From: Prado023 sp963788325
Lineage (GTDB): Bacteria > Actinomycetota > Actinomycetes > S36-B12 > CAIYMF01
Length of the DNA stretch: 64,000 bases
Direction of reading: 5' to 3'
Assembly (NCBI GenBank): GCA_963788325.1
Contig: CAWBGJ010000014.1
Span: 1 to 64,000, forward strand
The translations under genes and the position numbers were made by a program. Positions 23,762 through 32,169 of this stretch are shown piece after piece; position 1 is the stretch's first letter; every line of letters starts with the position of its first letter. The notes beneath the pieces were generated by a model. The model was given only the letters and a program-made list of their open reading frames with translations, was not told the origin of the DNA and ran no database searches.

Positions 23762-26700
23762 ATGGGTGAGCCGCAGGTCTGGGCGGACGGATCGGCTGGG
23801 ACGGTCGTCGGGGCGGGTGTGTGGAACAAGCGCACCGTGTTGGCAGCCGACTGGGGCGGGGGGCGCCTGCTGGCCTTCACCGTCGAGCACGGCGACTTCG
23901 AGACGTGGGGCGACGGGTACAGCCAGCCTGAGGGAGTCACCGTCGTCGGCGACGAGGCGCTGATCACCGAGCGGACTGGGGTGCTGCTGCGTCAGGACCT
24001 GCTCAGCCCCGGGCGGGCGCACGCGACGGTCGTGGCCAGCGGGCTGGGTATGGCCCATCAGGTTGTCTGGGACGGTCCGGACTCGGCGCTGGTCGTCGAC
24101 TTCTCGGGTGGGCGTGTGGTGAGCGGCGAGCTCAGCAGCGGAGTCGTCTCCGACGCCCTCACCGGTCTGAGCCAGCCGATCGGTGTGGCGGTCGGCGCCG
24201 GCGGCGAGGTGTACGTGACGCAGCAGGGCACCGGTTCGCTGACCCGCCATGACCCCGACGGGACCGCGACGCCGATCCTGACCGGGCTGGTCTCCCCCTT
24301 CTTCCTCTCCTGGGCGGACGAGGCCCGCACCCGGCTGCTCGTCACCGAGCGCGCGCCGGCCAACCGTGTGGGCATCGTCGACGTCACCGCGGCGACAGCC
24401 TCCCTGGATCGCCTCGTGGGCCGCGGCGTCACGCAGCCCTCGCACGCCATCGTCGTGGGCGGGCTGCTGGTCGTCACCGGTCAGGGGCGCGTGATCGCCC
24501 TCGATGCATCCGGCGGACTCACCCCCGGGGTGCGCGTGTCGACGCCCACCGCACCGTTGTGGCCCGGGTCGTGGGCGGACGTCGAGCTGGACACCGGCGT
24601 GACCGGGTGGACGCGCGCGGACCTGAAGATCGCCACCGACCCGACCGGCCTGGTGACCATCGACGAGCACCCCACTGTGGACGCCGACCCGAGCCGGCCC
24701 ACTGTGCGCCTGCTCGCCCACGCCTCGCTCGGGCAGACCGACGTCGTCGTGCGCGACGCGACCACCTTGACCGAGCTCGGCCGCGGACCGCTTACCGTCG
24801 ACTTCGACCGCCTCTCGCCTGTCGACGGACCTCCGGTGTGGGTCGAGGGCCCCACCAGGCCGCCCCTCCTGCAGACCCTTGCCCTCAGGCGCGGCGTGGA
24901 TGACGTCGGGCTGAAGATCCCCAGGGACCGCAATGGCGCGAAGCTGACGACCTGGCGGGTCGTGGCCGCGCTGGTCGACACCAAAGACGCCCGCTGGCCC
25001 ACAGCAGCAGGACCAGGTGTCGTCGGCCCGCTGGTCAACGCTGCGAAGAAGACCTGGCAGGACGTGCTCGTCGGCACCAACGGCCTCAACGACTTCTACC
25101 GGGAGATGTCGGGCAACCGCCTGGGCATCCAGCTCGCCGGCGGCGCGGTCCAGGGACCGATCAGCCTGGACGGCACCTGGACCGACTGGTTCACGATGCC
25201 GACCGGCACCTCCCAATGGCTGGTCAAGGACGACGTGATGCAGCGCGTGGTCACCGCACTTCAGGGGGCCGGCGGCATCGACTGGACCGCGGTCGACGCC
25301 CTGTTCCTCGTCTTCCGCTCGGGCAGCGTCGCGAACTTCATCTGGCCCCGCGCCGCGGACCAGGTCTACAAAGTGGAGGTCAAGGCTCCCGACGGCACAG
25401 ACGCGAAGGTCGCCCTGGGCAAGGTGGGCATGCCCCACGACCAGCTGACGATCCCGGGGCTCGGCTTCACCAATGTCGAGGTCTCGGCACACGAACTGGG
25501 CCACACCCTCGGCCTGCCCGACCTGTACATGCCCGCCAGCGATCCCAACTTCACCGACGAGATGAGAGCACGGCAACTGACCGTCCGCGAGCTCATGGCC
25601 AACGAGTCCGGCTTGCCGCACCTGTCGGCCCGGCACAAGCTCCTGCTGGGATTCCTGGACGCTGGGCATGTGAAGGCCTACACGCACGGCATCCAGTCCG
25701 ACGAGTCGATCACCCTGGCGCCGCTGTCCTCGGGTCTGCCCACCGGAGGTCGATTCGCAGCCGTCGAGCTCAAGGTGTCGCCGGGCCTGTCCTGGTTCTT
25801 CGAGTACCGCGTGGGCCAGGCCGGCAAGCTCGGCGACGGGGCCGCGGCAGCATTCCCAGGCGGGAAGGTTCTCGGTTACGACGCCACCCGGTACGGAACT
25901 CCGCCGGTGACCGCTAACAAGCGGACCCCGATCATCCTGCTCCTCGACGACCGCGACGGAGAGGGTTCCCTGCTGGCCGCGGGGCAGGACTATGAGCACC
26001 TGGACGTTCAGGGCGACAACCTGTCACAGTTCAGGCTCGACGTGATCGCCATGACCCCCACCGAGGCCCAGGTCCGGGTCCGCGTCGGCGCGGTGAGCGC
26101 ACCCGACCCATACCTCGTGAACAACCGGGGCGAGGCTGGGGACTACAAGAGCCCGGACATCCAGGTGCGCAACGAGCTCAGCGACAAGGACGTGAATTGG
26201 CTGAACAAGCCGATCATCGGGCCGAACCGGGTCGTGGCGACCGTCCACAACGGCGGCCAGCTCGACGCGCCGAAGGTGTCGGTGCGGTTCAAGGTGCTGC
26301 CTTTCAACACCGACGACACCGACTCCGAGCGCTGGGAGGAACTCGGCGACCCCGTCGTCGCGGACGTGCAGGCCGGCCAGACGGTGGAGTTCTCCCGGAA
26401 CTGGTCACCCGAGTCCGACCGGCACTTCTGCGTGCAGGCCCGCATCGACCGCTACGTCAGGGTGCCCACCGCTGCCGCTGACGAGCCCGACGTCGACAAC
26501 AACCTGGCCCAGTCCAACTACTTCGAGGTCTTCTCCAAGCCCGCGTCGCCGGCCACTCGCGAGGTGGCCTACGTCGACGTCCACAACCCGCTGCCCTACG
26601 CGGTCGACGCGCTCATCGACCTCGACCAGGACACGAGCGCCTACCGGTCGTTCGCCGACCACCAGTGGGTGCACCTCGAACCGGGCCAGACCCGCGCCGT

Positions 26701-27124
26701 ACGCGTCGAGGTGGAGTCCAAAGCGACCTCGATCTGGGACGCGATCGAGCGTGAGTACCCGGACGGACATACGTGGATGCGATCGTGGCTGCCGAGCAAC
26801 GGCTGCGTCGTTCGGCCGACCTCCGGTGTGACCCTGGCGGCGCGGACCGCCGTCGCGTCAAGCATCCGGATAGTCGAGCAGGGCCCGGGCTTCCTGCAGG
26901 TCCAGGTGACCTCCCCCGCTGGCGGACCTCCGCCGAATGACGGCACCGTCACCATCCGCATCGAGGACGAACAGGGCCGCACGGAGGTCGTCACCGAGCC
27001 CGTAGGTCCCGACGGCTACGCGACGCTGCGGTTCCAGCCGGCACCCGGCCGCGGGGTGGTCTACTTCGCCGGCGCCCGTGGCTACGCGCCGGTCGCTGGG
27101 TGGGAGGTCGACCTCCCAGGCTGA
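23762..27124 (+). CDS. Beta-propeller / M6-like zinc metalloprotease with CARDB-like domains
   Basis: This 1120-residue protein begins MGEPQVWADGSAGTVVGAGV, with AGGAGG placed 7 bases before the ATG. Residues about 1-250 form NHL/SMP-30-like propeller blades (LSQPIGVAVGAGGEVYVTQQ). A protease domain centred on HELGHTLGLPDLY (577-589) resembles immune-inhibitor-A/M6 peptidases. Later segments look like CARDB/Ig-like domains (IIGPNRVVATVHNGGQLDAP), ending in a beta domain. No signal peptide is visible, unusual for this protease type. It ends directly against the SagB-like gene on the other strand, with no spacer. Function as a delivered protease toxin is inferred from its neighbours. Confidence 0.68.
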   Translation: MGEPQVWADGSAGTVVGAGVWNKRTVLAADWGGGRLLAFTVEHGDFETWGDGYSQPEGVTVVGDEALITERTGVLLRQDLLSPGRAHATVVASGLGMAHQVVWDGPDSALVVDFSGGRVVSGELSSGVVSDALTGLSQPIGVAVGAGGEVYVTQQGTGSLTRHDPDGTATPILTGLVSPFFLSWADEARTRLLVTERAPANRVGIVDVTAATASLDRLVGRGVTQPSHAIVVGGLLVVTGQGRVIALDASGGLTPGVRVSTPTAPLWPGSWADVELDTGVTGWTRADLKIATDPTGLVTIDEHPTVDADPSRPTVRLLAHASLGQTDVVVRDATTLTELGRGPLTVDFDRLSPVDGPPVWVEGPTRPPLLQTLALRRGVDDVGLKIPRDRNGAKLTTWRVVAALVDTKDARWPTAAGPGVVGPLVNAAKKTWQDVLVGTNGLNDFYREMSGNRLGIQLAGGAVQGPISLDGTWTDWFTMPTGTSQWLVKDDVMQRVVTALQGAGGIDWTAVDALFLVFRSGSVANFIWPRAADQVYKVEVKAPDGTDAKVALGKVGMPHDQLTIPGLGFTNVEVSAHELGHTLGLPDLYMPASDPNFTDEMRARQLTVRELMANESGLPHLSARHKLLLGFLDAGHVKAYTHGIQSDESITLAPLSSGLPTGGRFAAVELKVSPGLSWFFEYRVGQAGKLGDGAAAAFPGGKVLGYDATRYGTPPVTANKRTPIILLLDDRDGEGSLLAAGQDYEHLDVQGDNLSQFRLDVIAMTPTEAQVRVRVGAVSAPDPYLVNNRGEAGDYKSPDIQVRNELSDKDVNWLNKPIIGPNRVVATVHNGGQLDAPKVSVRFKVLPFNTDDTDSERWEELGDPVVADVQAGQTVEFSRNWSPESDRHFCVQARIDRYVRVPTAAADEPDVDNNLAQSNYFEVFSKPASPATREVAYVDVHNPLPYAVDALIDLDQDTSAYRSFADHQWVHLEPGQTRAVRVEVESKATSIWDAIEREYPDGHTWMRSWLPSNGCVVRPTSGVTLAARTAVASSIRIVEQGPGFLQVQVTSPAGGPPPNDGTVTIRIEDEQGRTEVVTEPVGPDGYATLRFQPAPGRGVVYFAGARGYAPVAGWEVDLPG

Positions 27125-27919
27125 TCACTGCTCGATCGAGCGCTGCTCGAGGCGGTCCGGGGTCGCGGGAGTACCGACCGCGGCTGCGTAGAGGGGGAAC
27201 TCCCCCTCGATGTCGGCCCGCACGACCGCGGCCAGTTCGTCGTCGAAGAAGCCGCCGAGGTTGCACGATCCAAGGCCGCGCCCGATGGCCGCCAGGTTGA
27301 GGTTCTGCATGGCGTGCCCGGCCTCGAGCAGCATGTAGCGGTATCCCCGGTCGCCGTACTTCCACAGGGAACGCCCGGGCACCCCGGTGATCACGACGAC
27401 TGCCGCAGCGTCGGTGGCCCAGTGCTGGCCCATGAACAGGTAGGTCTGGAAGGTGCGGGGCAGCGGCTCATCGCGTAGTCGTTCCAGGCCGTGGTGGACC
27501 GGGACGTAGTGGTACACCCCCGCGGCCAGGTCGCGCACAGATCTGGCCAGGACGTACACCTCGAGCGGATACAGCCCTCCTCCGGAGGGTACCGGCCGCT
27601 CGGTGACTTCCAGCGGCCCGAACTCCGCACGTCCGGTGGACCCGTAGGCGGCCCAGAGCAGGGTGCCCAGGTCCCGCAGGGGAATCGGGTCAGACGAGTA
27701 GACCCGGCAGGACACCCGGTCGCGCAGCAGGCTGCCGAGTCCGGTGTCCAGTGGCGCGGGCTCCGGGAGCCTGGTCAACGGCGCGTCGAGGTCCTCATGG
27801 GACGCCATCGGTGCGCGGGACTCCGGTGGTTCGATGACATTGTGCAGCCAGCGGCAGGTGGCCCGGTGGAAGGTCCAGGCGATCGGCTGGCCGTCGCGGA
27901 ACGGCGGGTCGATGCTCAT
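27125..27919 (-). CDS. SagB-type azoline dehydrogenase (thiazole/oxazole peptide maturation)
   Basis: This 264-residue protein belongs to the nitroreductase-fold family of SagB/McbC flavoenzymes, which use FMN to oxidise thiazolines/oxazolines to thiazoles/oxazoles (family knowledge). Visible landmarks are RVSCRVYSSDPIPLRDLGTL (68-87), PSGGGLYPLEVYVL (111-124) and the C-terminal helix LEAGHAMQNLNLAAIGRGLG. Its start overlaps the stop of the YcaO gene by four bases (ATGA), so the two are co-translated. Together with the Cys-rich precursor it forms a complete minimal azole-peptide pathway. No dedicated protease or exporter is next to it. Confidence 0.88.
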   Translation of the reverse strand: MSIDPPFRDGQPIAWTFHRATCRWLHNVIEPPESRAPMASHEDLDAPLTRLPEPAPLDTGLGSLLRDRVSCRVYSSDPIPLRDLGTLLWAAYGSTGRAEFGPLEVTERPVPSGGGLYPLEVYVLARSVRDLAAGVYHYVPVHHGLERLRDEPLPRTFQTYLFMGQHWATDAAAVVVITGVPGRSLWKYGDRGYRYMLLEAGHAMQNLNLAAIGRGLGSCNLGGFFDDELAAVVRADIEGEFPLYAAAVGTPATPDRLEQRSIEQ

Positions 27920-30387
27920 GCCAGTGGGTGCGGGTCGGGGTTGAGTCCCGCCGCGCTCCGGGACAGTGTGGGCAGGCCGAGATTCTCGGGCAGGCTGTAC
28001 ATGCGGGTGCCACCCAGGCGCGCCTCGGCGGCGCCGAAATGGATCGGTTGGAAGCCCGGGATGAGTGCGCGCGCGGCATGGATCCCCAGGGCCTCGAGCT
28101 CAGGCGCGGTGAGGTCCACGGCGATCAGTCTGCGGTCGATCGCCGTCAGCCCCGCGACCAGGTGCTCCAAGACACTGGGTGCCGCCAAGCCCCCGGCCAG
28201 GGCTGCCGTCGAGGTCGGGCAGTCCCGCCAGAAGTCCAAGCTCTGAGTCATGGACTCGTGGGCGTACAGCAGGTCATGGTCCTCGATGTCGGTCACGCGT
28301 CCCGGGTCTGCCACCAGCTCGGCCAACCGCGCGACCGTCTCGGGGTCGCGCAGCCGAGCCTTGAGCGCAGGACGGACCTGGCCTATCTCCAGAGCGGCCT
28401 TGCGGCATGCGCCGACCGGATCCGGGTCACACCCGAGGCCGACCACGACCGCGGGCCGGCCCACCCGGTCCACGGCGATCGCGGCGACAACGGCCGCGGG
28501 CGCGTCAGTCGCCAGGCGGTAGAGCTCGAGGGCGACACCACGGCGGTCGTACGCGGCGCCCAGGCGACGCACGGTCGGGTCGGTGATCTCGGCGAACGGC
28601 ACCCGCAAGGCCGGCAGGCGCTGCATCCAGCCGATGACGAAGGCGTCACGCTCGATCACCTCGAGGGCGGCAGCGGCCACTGCAGCCTCTGCCGAGGGAC
28701 CCGCAGCCAGGCCGTTGGAGGTGATCGGGAACAGGAACTCCGGGCCGGAGTGCACCGAGTAGTGCATCAGGGCGGCGATCGCGGGGACGGCGACCGGCTC
28801 CCCGCTGGCCACGTCATGTCCCTCGATCCAGTCCAGGGGCGTGTCCTGGGACCACTCCGCGTAACGCAGTTTCGGGTACTGATCGTCAGCAAATGGGACC
28901 AGGTCGTGGGCGCCCAGCGCGGCGCCGGGCAGGTCGCGGGGAGTTGACCTCGTGATCCGCCCCGGGTCAACCCGTGCCCCGGCATACCGTTCGCACCCCT
29001 CACCCAGAGCGGAGGTGATGGCCTGCGCCATGGTGACGCCCTTGCCCGAGCACACCTCGAAGGGCTCGTCGTCCGGGCCGAGGAAGCGGTGGTTGGACAG
29101 CTCCGCGCGGACCACGATCGGCCACGCCGATTCCGTGGTGTCCCGGGGGATGGCGTTCAGTTCGCGGATGATGCCGGTGCGGGGGCTCACCAGTGTGTCG
29201 CGCAGGCTGACCAACCCCTCGGCAGAACTGCCCGGATCACCCTGGGGTCGAGGGGTGCCCGGTCGGCGGCCTTTTTTTCGGCAGGCCGGGCATTGCGGGT
29301 TGTGCAGCACAGCATGATCCTCGGCACGCGACTCGAGAGCGTCGTAGACCCGCACATGACCGACAAGCGCCGGGCGCCCCACACCGAGCATCGCCTTGGT
29401 CACCTCGAGGGCCAGGACCGAACCCAGCCACGCGGACAGAGCGGGGAACGATGCCTGCCCAGCCAGCCCGGGCATCCTGCCCCGGTCCAGTTCCTCCTCG
29501 ACGGCCATCTCGAACTCGAAGTCGTCCACGCAACCCAACGTACGCATCCGAGCACACAGGTAGCAGGGCCCCTCGCCCGGGAACACCATCGGCCCGGCGA
29601 CAGCCCGATGACCCTCCACCTGACCGAACACCACCGGCCGCTGCTCGGCCAGGGCGAACGAGTTGGACCACAGCGCGCTCGCGGAGAATCCGCGATCGAA
29701 GGTGTGCACCACGACGTCGCAGCCAGCAAGGGCAGCGGACAGGTCCTCCCGAGTGAACCGTCCCAGCAGAGGGGTGTGGACGTCGGCCGAGCCGACGAGG
29801 TCCGCGGCGCTGTCCTGACGCGCCCGGCCAACTGCCCCGGTAGGTGCGACCGGCCAGAGCTGCAGGTCGTGATCCGTGCACTCGAACGGGTCGATCACGG
29901 TGAACCCACCCACGCCCTGTGCGGCGAGCAGCGAGGCGACGTGGGCTCCCGGACCCTCGAGTCCCACGATCCCCACCCGCAGGTCCCGCAGGTGGGCCGA
30001 CGCCTGCGCCCCGAGGCCCAGGGCACCGAGCATTGCCTCGGCCGGGCCTGGCCCGCGGGCCGTGCCTTCGTGCACGGCCCCTGCGTCGGCGAGGCTGCCC
30101 AGCAGGGTCATGGCCTCGGCCCGCGCGTCGTCGGACCACCCCGAGAGGACCTCCCGCAGGGATGCGCGACCGTCCAGCCTGTGCAGGACGCGCTCCAGGA
30201 ATACCTCGGCCGACGCACCCTTCAGGCGGATGCGCAGGATCTGGGAGGAGACCGCCAAGCCACGCTCTCCGAGACTGACGATCCGCACCCCCGGGTCCAA
30301 CGACAGCCTGGAATCCAACGAGATGCGTCCAGAGGTCGGTGTGTCCCCGGCGCGCGCAGAGCGCGAACTGTCGTTGCCGTCACTCAC
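27916..30387 (-). CDS. Fused ThiF-like / YcaO cyclodehydratase (TOMM biosynthesis)
   Basis: This 823-residue fusion has an N-terminal leader-binding and E1/ThiF-like part with VGIVGLEGPGAHVASLLAAQ (138-157) and a probable zinc tetrad: C275/C278 (CYLCAR) and C366/C369 (CPACRK). The YcaO domain (about 390-823) has SGKGVTMAQAITSALGEGCE with ExxER (463-467), ALEVIERDAFVIGWMQRLP and a Pro-rich C-terminus, PDPHPLA, matching the PxPxP end important in cyclodehydratases. It uses ATP to close Cys/Ser/Thr side chains into azoline rings (family knowledge). It starts with GTG overlapping the precursor stop. The domain order resembles the fused cyclodehydratases of cyanobactin pathways. Confidence 0.9.
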   Translation of the reverse strand: MSDGNDSSRSARAGDTPTSGRISLDSRLSLDPGVRIVSLGERGLAVSSQILRIRLKGASAEVFLERVLHRLDGRASLREVLSGWSDDARAEAMTLLGSLADAGAVHEGTARGPGPAEAMLGALGLGAQASAHLRDLRVGIVGLEGPGAHVASLLAAQGVGGFTVIDPFECTDHDLQLWPVAPTGAVGRARQDSAADLVGSADVHTPLLGRFTREDLSAALAGCDVVVHTFDRGFSASALWSNSFALAEQRPVVFGQVEGHRAVAGPMVFPGEGPCYLCARMRTLGCVDDFEFEMAVEEELDRGRMPGLAGQASFPALSAWLGSVLALEVTKAMLGVGRPALVGHVRVYDALESRAEDHAVLHNPQCPACRKKGRRPGTPRPQGDPGSSAEGLVSLRDTLVSPRTGIIRELNAIPRDTTESAWPIVVRAELSNHRFLGPDDEPFEVCSGKGVTMAQAITSALGEGCERYAGARVDPGRITRSTPRDLPGAALGAHDLVPFADDQYPKLRYAEWSQDTPLDWIEGHDVASGEPVAVPAIAALMHYSVHSGPEFLFPITSNGLAAGPSAEAAVAAAALEVIERDAFVIGWMQRLPALRVPFAEITDPTVRRLGAAYDRRGVALELYRLATDAPAAVVAAIAVDRVGRPAVVVGLGCDPDPVGACRKAALEIGQVRPALKARLRDPETVARLAELVADPGRVTDIEDHDLLYAHESMTQSLDFWRDCPTSTAALAGGLAAPSVLEHLVAGLTAIDRRLIAVDLTAPELEALGIHAARALIPGFQPIHFGAAEARLGGTRMYSLPENLGLPTLSRSAAGLNPDPHPLA

Positions 30388-30718
30388 CGAGATCGTTGAA
30401 CCTCGAGATCTGACCGCCCATCAACCCGCCCCCGACATTGCAGGGTCCACAGCTGCACTCGAAGATGCAGACCTTGCAGACCCGGCACACCGAGCACAGA
30501 TTCTGGCACACCCGACACACAGCGATGCAGCGGAAGCAGTCGTTGATCCCGCAGAACTCCCCGTAGTTGACCGAGATCGCGTCGCTGACCTTGCGGTAGG
30601 CCTTGATCTCCTCGTCGGTGAACTCCGGTGCCTGGCGGCTGGTCGCGGTTGCCGCCTCCACCAACTTGCGCAACTCCGCGATCTCCAACTCGAGCTTCTC
30701 GATCCGATCCTCAGTCAT
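30380..30718 (-). CDS. Cys-rich precursor peptide of a thiazole/oxazole-modified natural product
   Basis: This 112-residue protein starts at 30718 (GGAG site 6 bases upstream). The leader (about 1-55) is acidic and helical with heptad-like hydrophobics (IEKLELEIAELRKLVEAATA). The core begins at FCGINDCFRC and contains 12 cysteines within about 40 residues, many as CxxC (CRVC twice, CSVC, CKVC, CGPC). A Gly-rich CNVGGGLMGG and a tail of about ten residues follow. Its stop overlaps the start of the cyclodehydratase gene, which strongly supports it as the substrate. The Cys are candidate thiazoles. A metal-binding CxxC protein is the main alternative. I know no named family with this core. Confidence 0.8.
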   Translation of the reverse strand: MTEDRIEKLELEIAELRKLVEAATATSRQAPEFTDEEIKAYRKVSDAISVNYGEFCGINDCFRCIAVCRVCQNLCSVCRVCKVCIFECSCGPCNVGGGLMGGQISRFNDLGE

Positions 30719-31288
30719 GATCTCGCTCCGTCCCGCCCCGGCTGGGGCTACCGCGATCATCCTGCTGACCACGGCGCGGGTCAAGGCATTCTCAAGCGCA
30801 GATTCGCGCGGCTCCCACTCGTCCTGTCCGCGCCTGCAAGGCCAGCCAGCTTTCGTGGCAGTCCACATGTACCCGGTCGCGGCCATCACCGGGCGATGTC
30901 AGGCGACGCCGGGGGGGGATCCTGGCCGCGACGACTTCGTCAGCGACCTGTTCACTCCGAGACCTCCCTCCCCCGACCAGCACCATGACGAACACCCCCG
31001 ACGCCCGGGCGGCCAGGCCGGTCGTGCCGGCATACTGAGTCATCCGCTGGGGGGCACACCCTGTTCCGACAGGTTGGCGGTCGATCCAGACTCGGGCATG
31101 GGCCGACCCGGCATCGGTCACGCTGGGTGAGGTAAGTCGGGCGAGCGGTCGCCGTAGTGACGTGCATCGACGTTGCGCAGCGCTGAACTGCTCTTTTGTG
31201 GGGCGCACTCGCTGCACCGGGACGGTACGGCAGCAGTGGGCGTGAATCTTCCCGGACTTGCCCAGACCAATGGACACGCCCTCTGGGC
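30719..31288. other. Upstream region of the azole-peptide operon
   Basis: The only promoter-like pair I can point to on the minus strand is TTGACC (about 30776-30781), then a 17-base spacer and GATGAT, which is a poor -10. It would start transcription about 40 bases before the precursor ATG. A frame at 30792-31292 overlaps the end of the membrane-protein gene but has no protein features I can support. Confidence 0.3.
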
Positions 31289-31762
31289 TCATGACGAGGT
31301 AAGGGGAAGAAGAACGGCCCAGAGCGAAACGGCGAGTAGTCCCCCAGCCGAAACAAGCACCGAGGCCAGAAGGAGACGCTCGACTCCGTTACGGGGCCGA
31401 ACAAGTCCCCCATCCACATGGACATCGAACCAGGTCACGACTGCTCGCACCACCGCGATTGAAGCCCACGCCCAGCCAAGCCACAGCGGCGGACCCTGCC
31501 CAGCAGCCCATCCACTCAACCAGACAGCTCCAAGGGCGGGGGCGAACAGCGCACCTAGGGCCTCCGCCTTCGTCGTCCATCCGTCAGGACGCCAACCGGA
31601 CGCAGTCAGGGCAGGGTCCTGAGGAGGCCACTTCAGCCCTCTCCGATGCTGGACCGCAACGCGATCGCGGACATCGCGGATGTCAACCCGCTCCCAGACC
31701 ACACGGGGGTCGGCAATCCAAGCCAGGGACATGAAGATGAGCACAGCAATGCCATGTGTCAT
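31289..31762 (-). CDS. Small predicted membrane protein
   Basis: This is a protein of about 157 residues. It starts with a hydrophobic N-terminal segment (THGIAVLIFMSLAWIAD), followed by a soluble stretch and then two or three membrane spans (ALGAVWLSGWAAG, WLGWAWASIAVVRAVVTWF, LLLASVLVSAGGLLAVSLWA). The ATG at 31762 has a G-rich stretch just upstream; a TTG three codons earlier is possible. It lies upstream of the azole-peptide operon on the same strand and might be an immunity or export helper, but nothing in the sequence shows this. Confidence 0.5.
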   Translation of the reverse strand: MTHGIAVLIFMSLAWIADPRVVWERVDIRDVRDRVAVQHRRGLKWPPQDPALTASGWRPDGWTTKAEALGALFAPALGAVWLSGWAAGQGPPLWLGWAWASIAVVRAVVTWFDVHVDGGLVRPRNGVERLLLASVLVSAGGLLAVSLWAVLLPLTSS

Positions 31763-32169
31763 TTCCCCCAAGTCACGCCGTACTCCTGCCCACCCGCATG
31801 ATCATTCGACCACCTCTGACGCAATCGTGCCCTATAGTAACGTAACGCCCAAACAGGACATGGGCTGGGGTAGGTCGAGACATGCAGTACCCACCCCACG
31901 GCGTCAGCCCGAGCCTGCAGCACAGTCCCCGAGGCGCTCCCTCAGGCAAGTCCCCGCCGGGACCGCCTCGCCGCCACTGTCCGACCGCGGGCCTGACCGG
32001 CGAAGCCCCGGCTCGGCTCTGCATCACAGCGGGCGGCGCCAGGCCCGCCCCGAGAGCGCCCAGCTCGCGGCGATATGACTCAGTGCCGAGACTCGCGCGC
32101 GAGTTGATGGATTGCGACCGTCATCTGCCTTGATGTGGGGCAATCGAGCCGGATCCGGTCTCGGAGGAT
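31763..32169. other. Intergenic region, no gene supported
   Basis: No convincing frame is found. A local AT-richer spot (CTATAGTAACGTAACG, about 31831-31846) stands out from the G+C-rich background and may hold the promoter of the membrane-protein gene on the minus strand (TACTAT as -10). Confidence 0.3.

Noticed and set aside
30792..31292. 166-residue frame overlapping the membrane-protein stop (ATGA) upstream of the azole operon
   Set aside because: Overlap is attractive, but the predicted product lacks any regular structure, hydrophobic segment or family pattern after the first about 20 residues.
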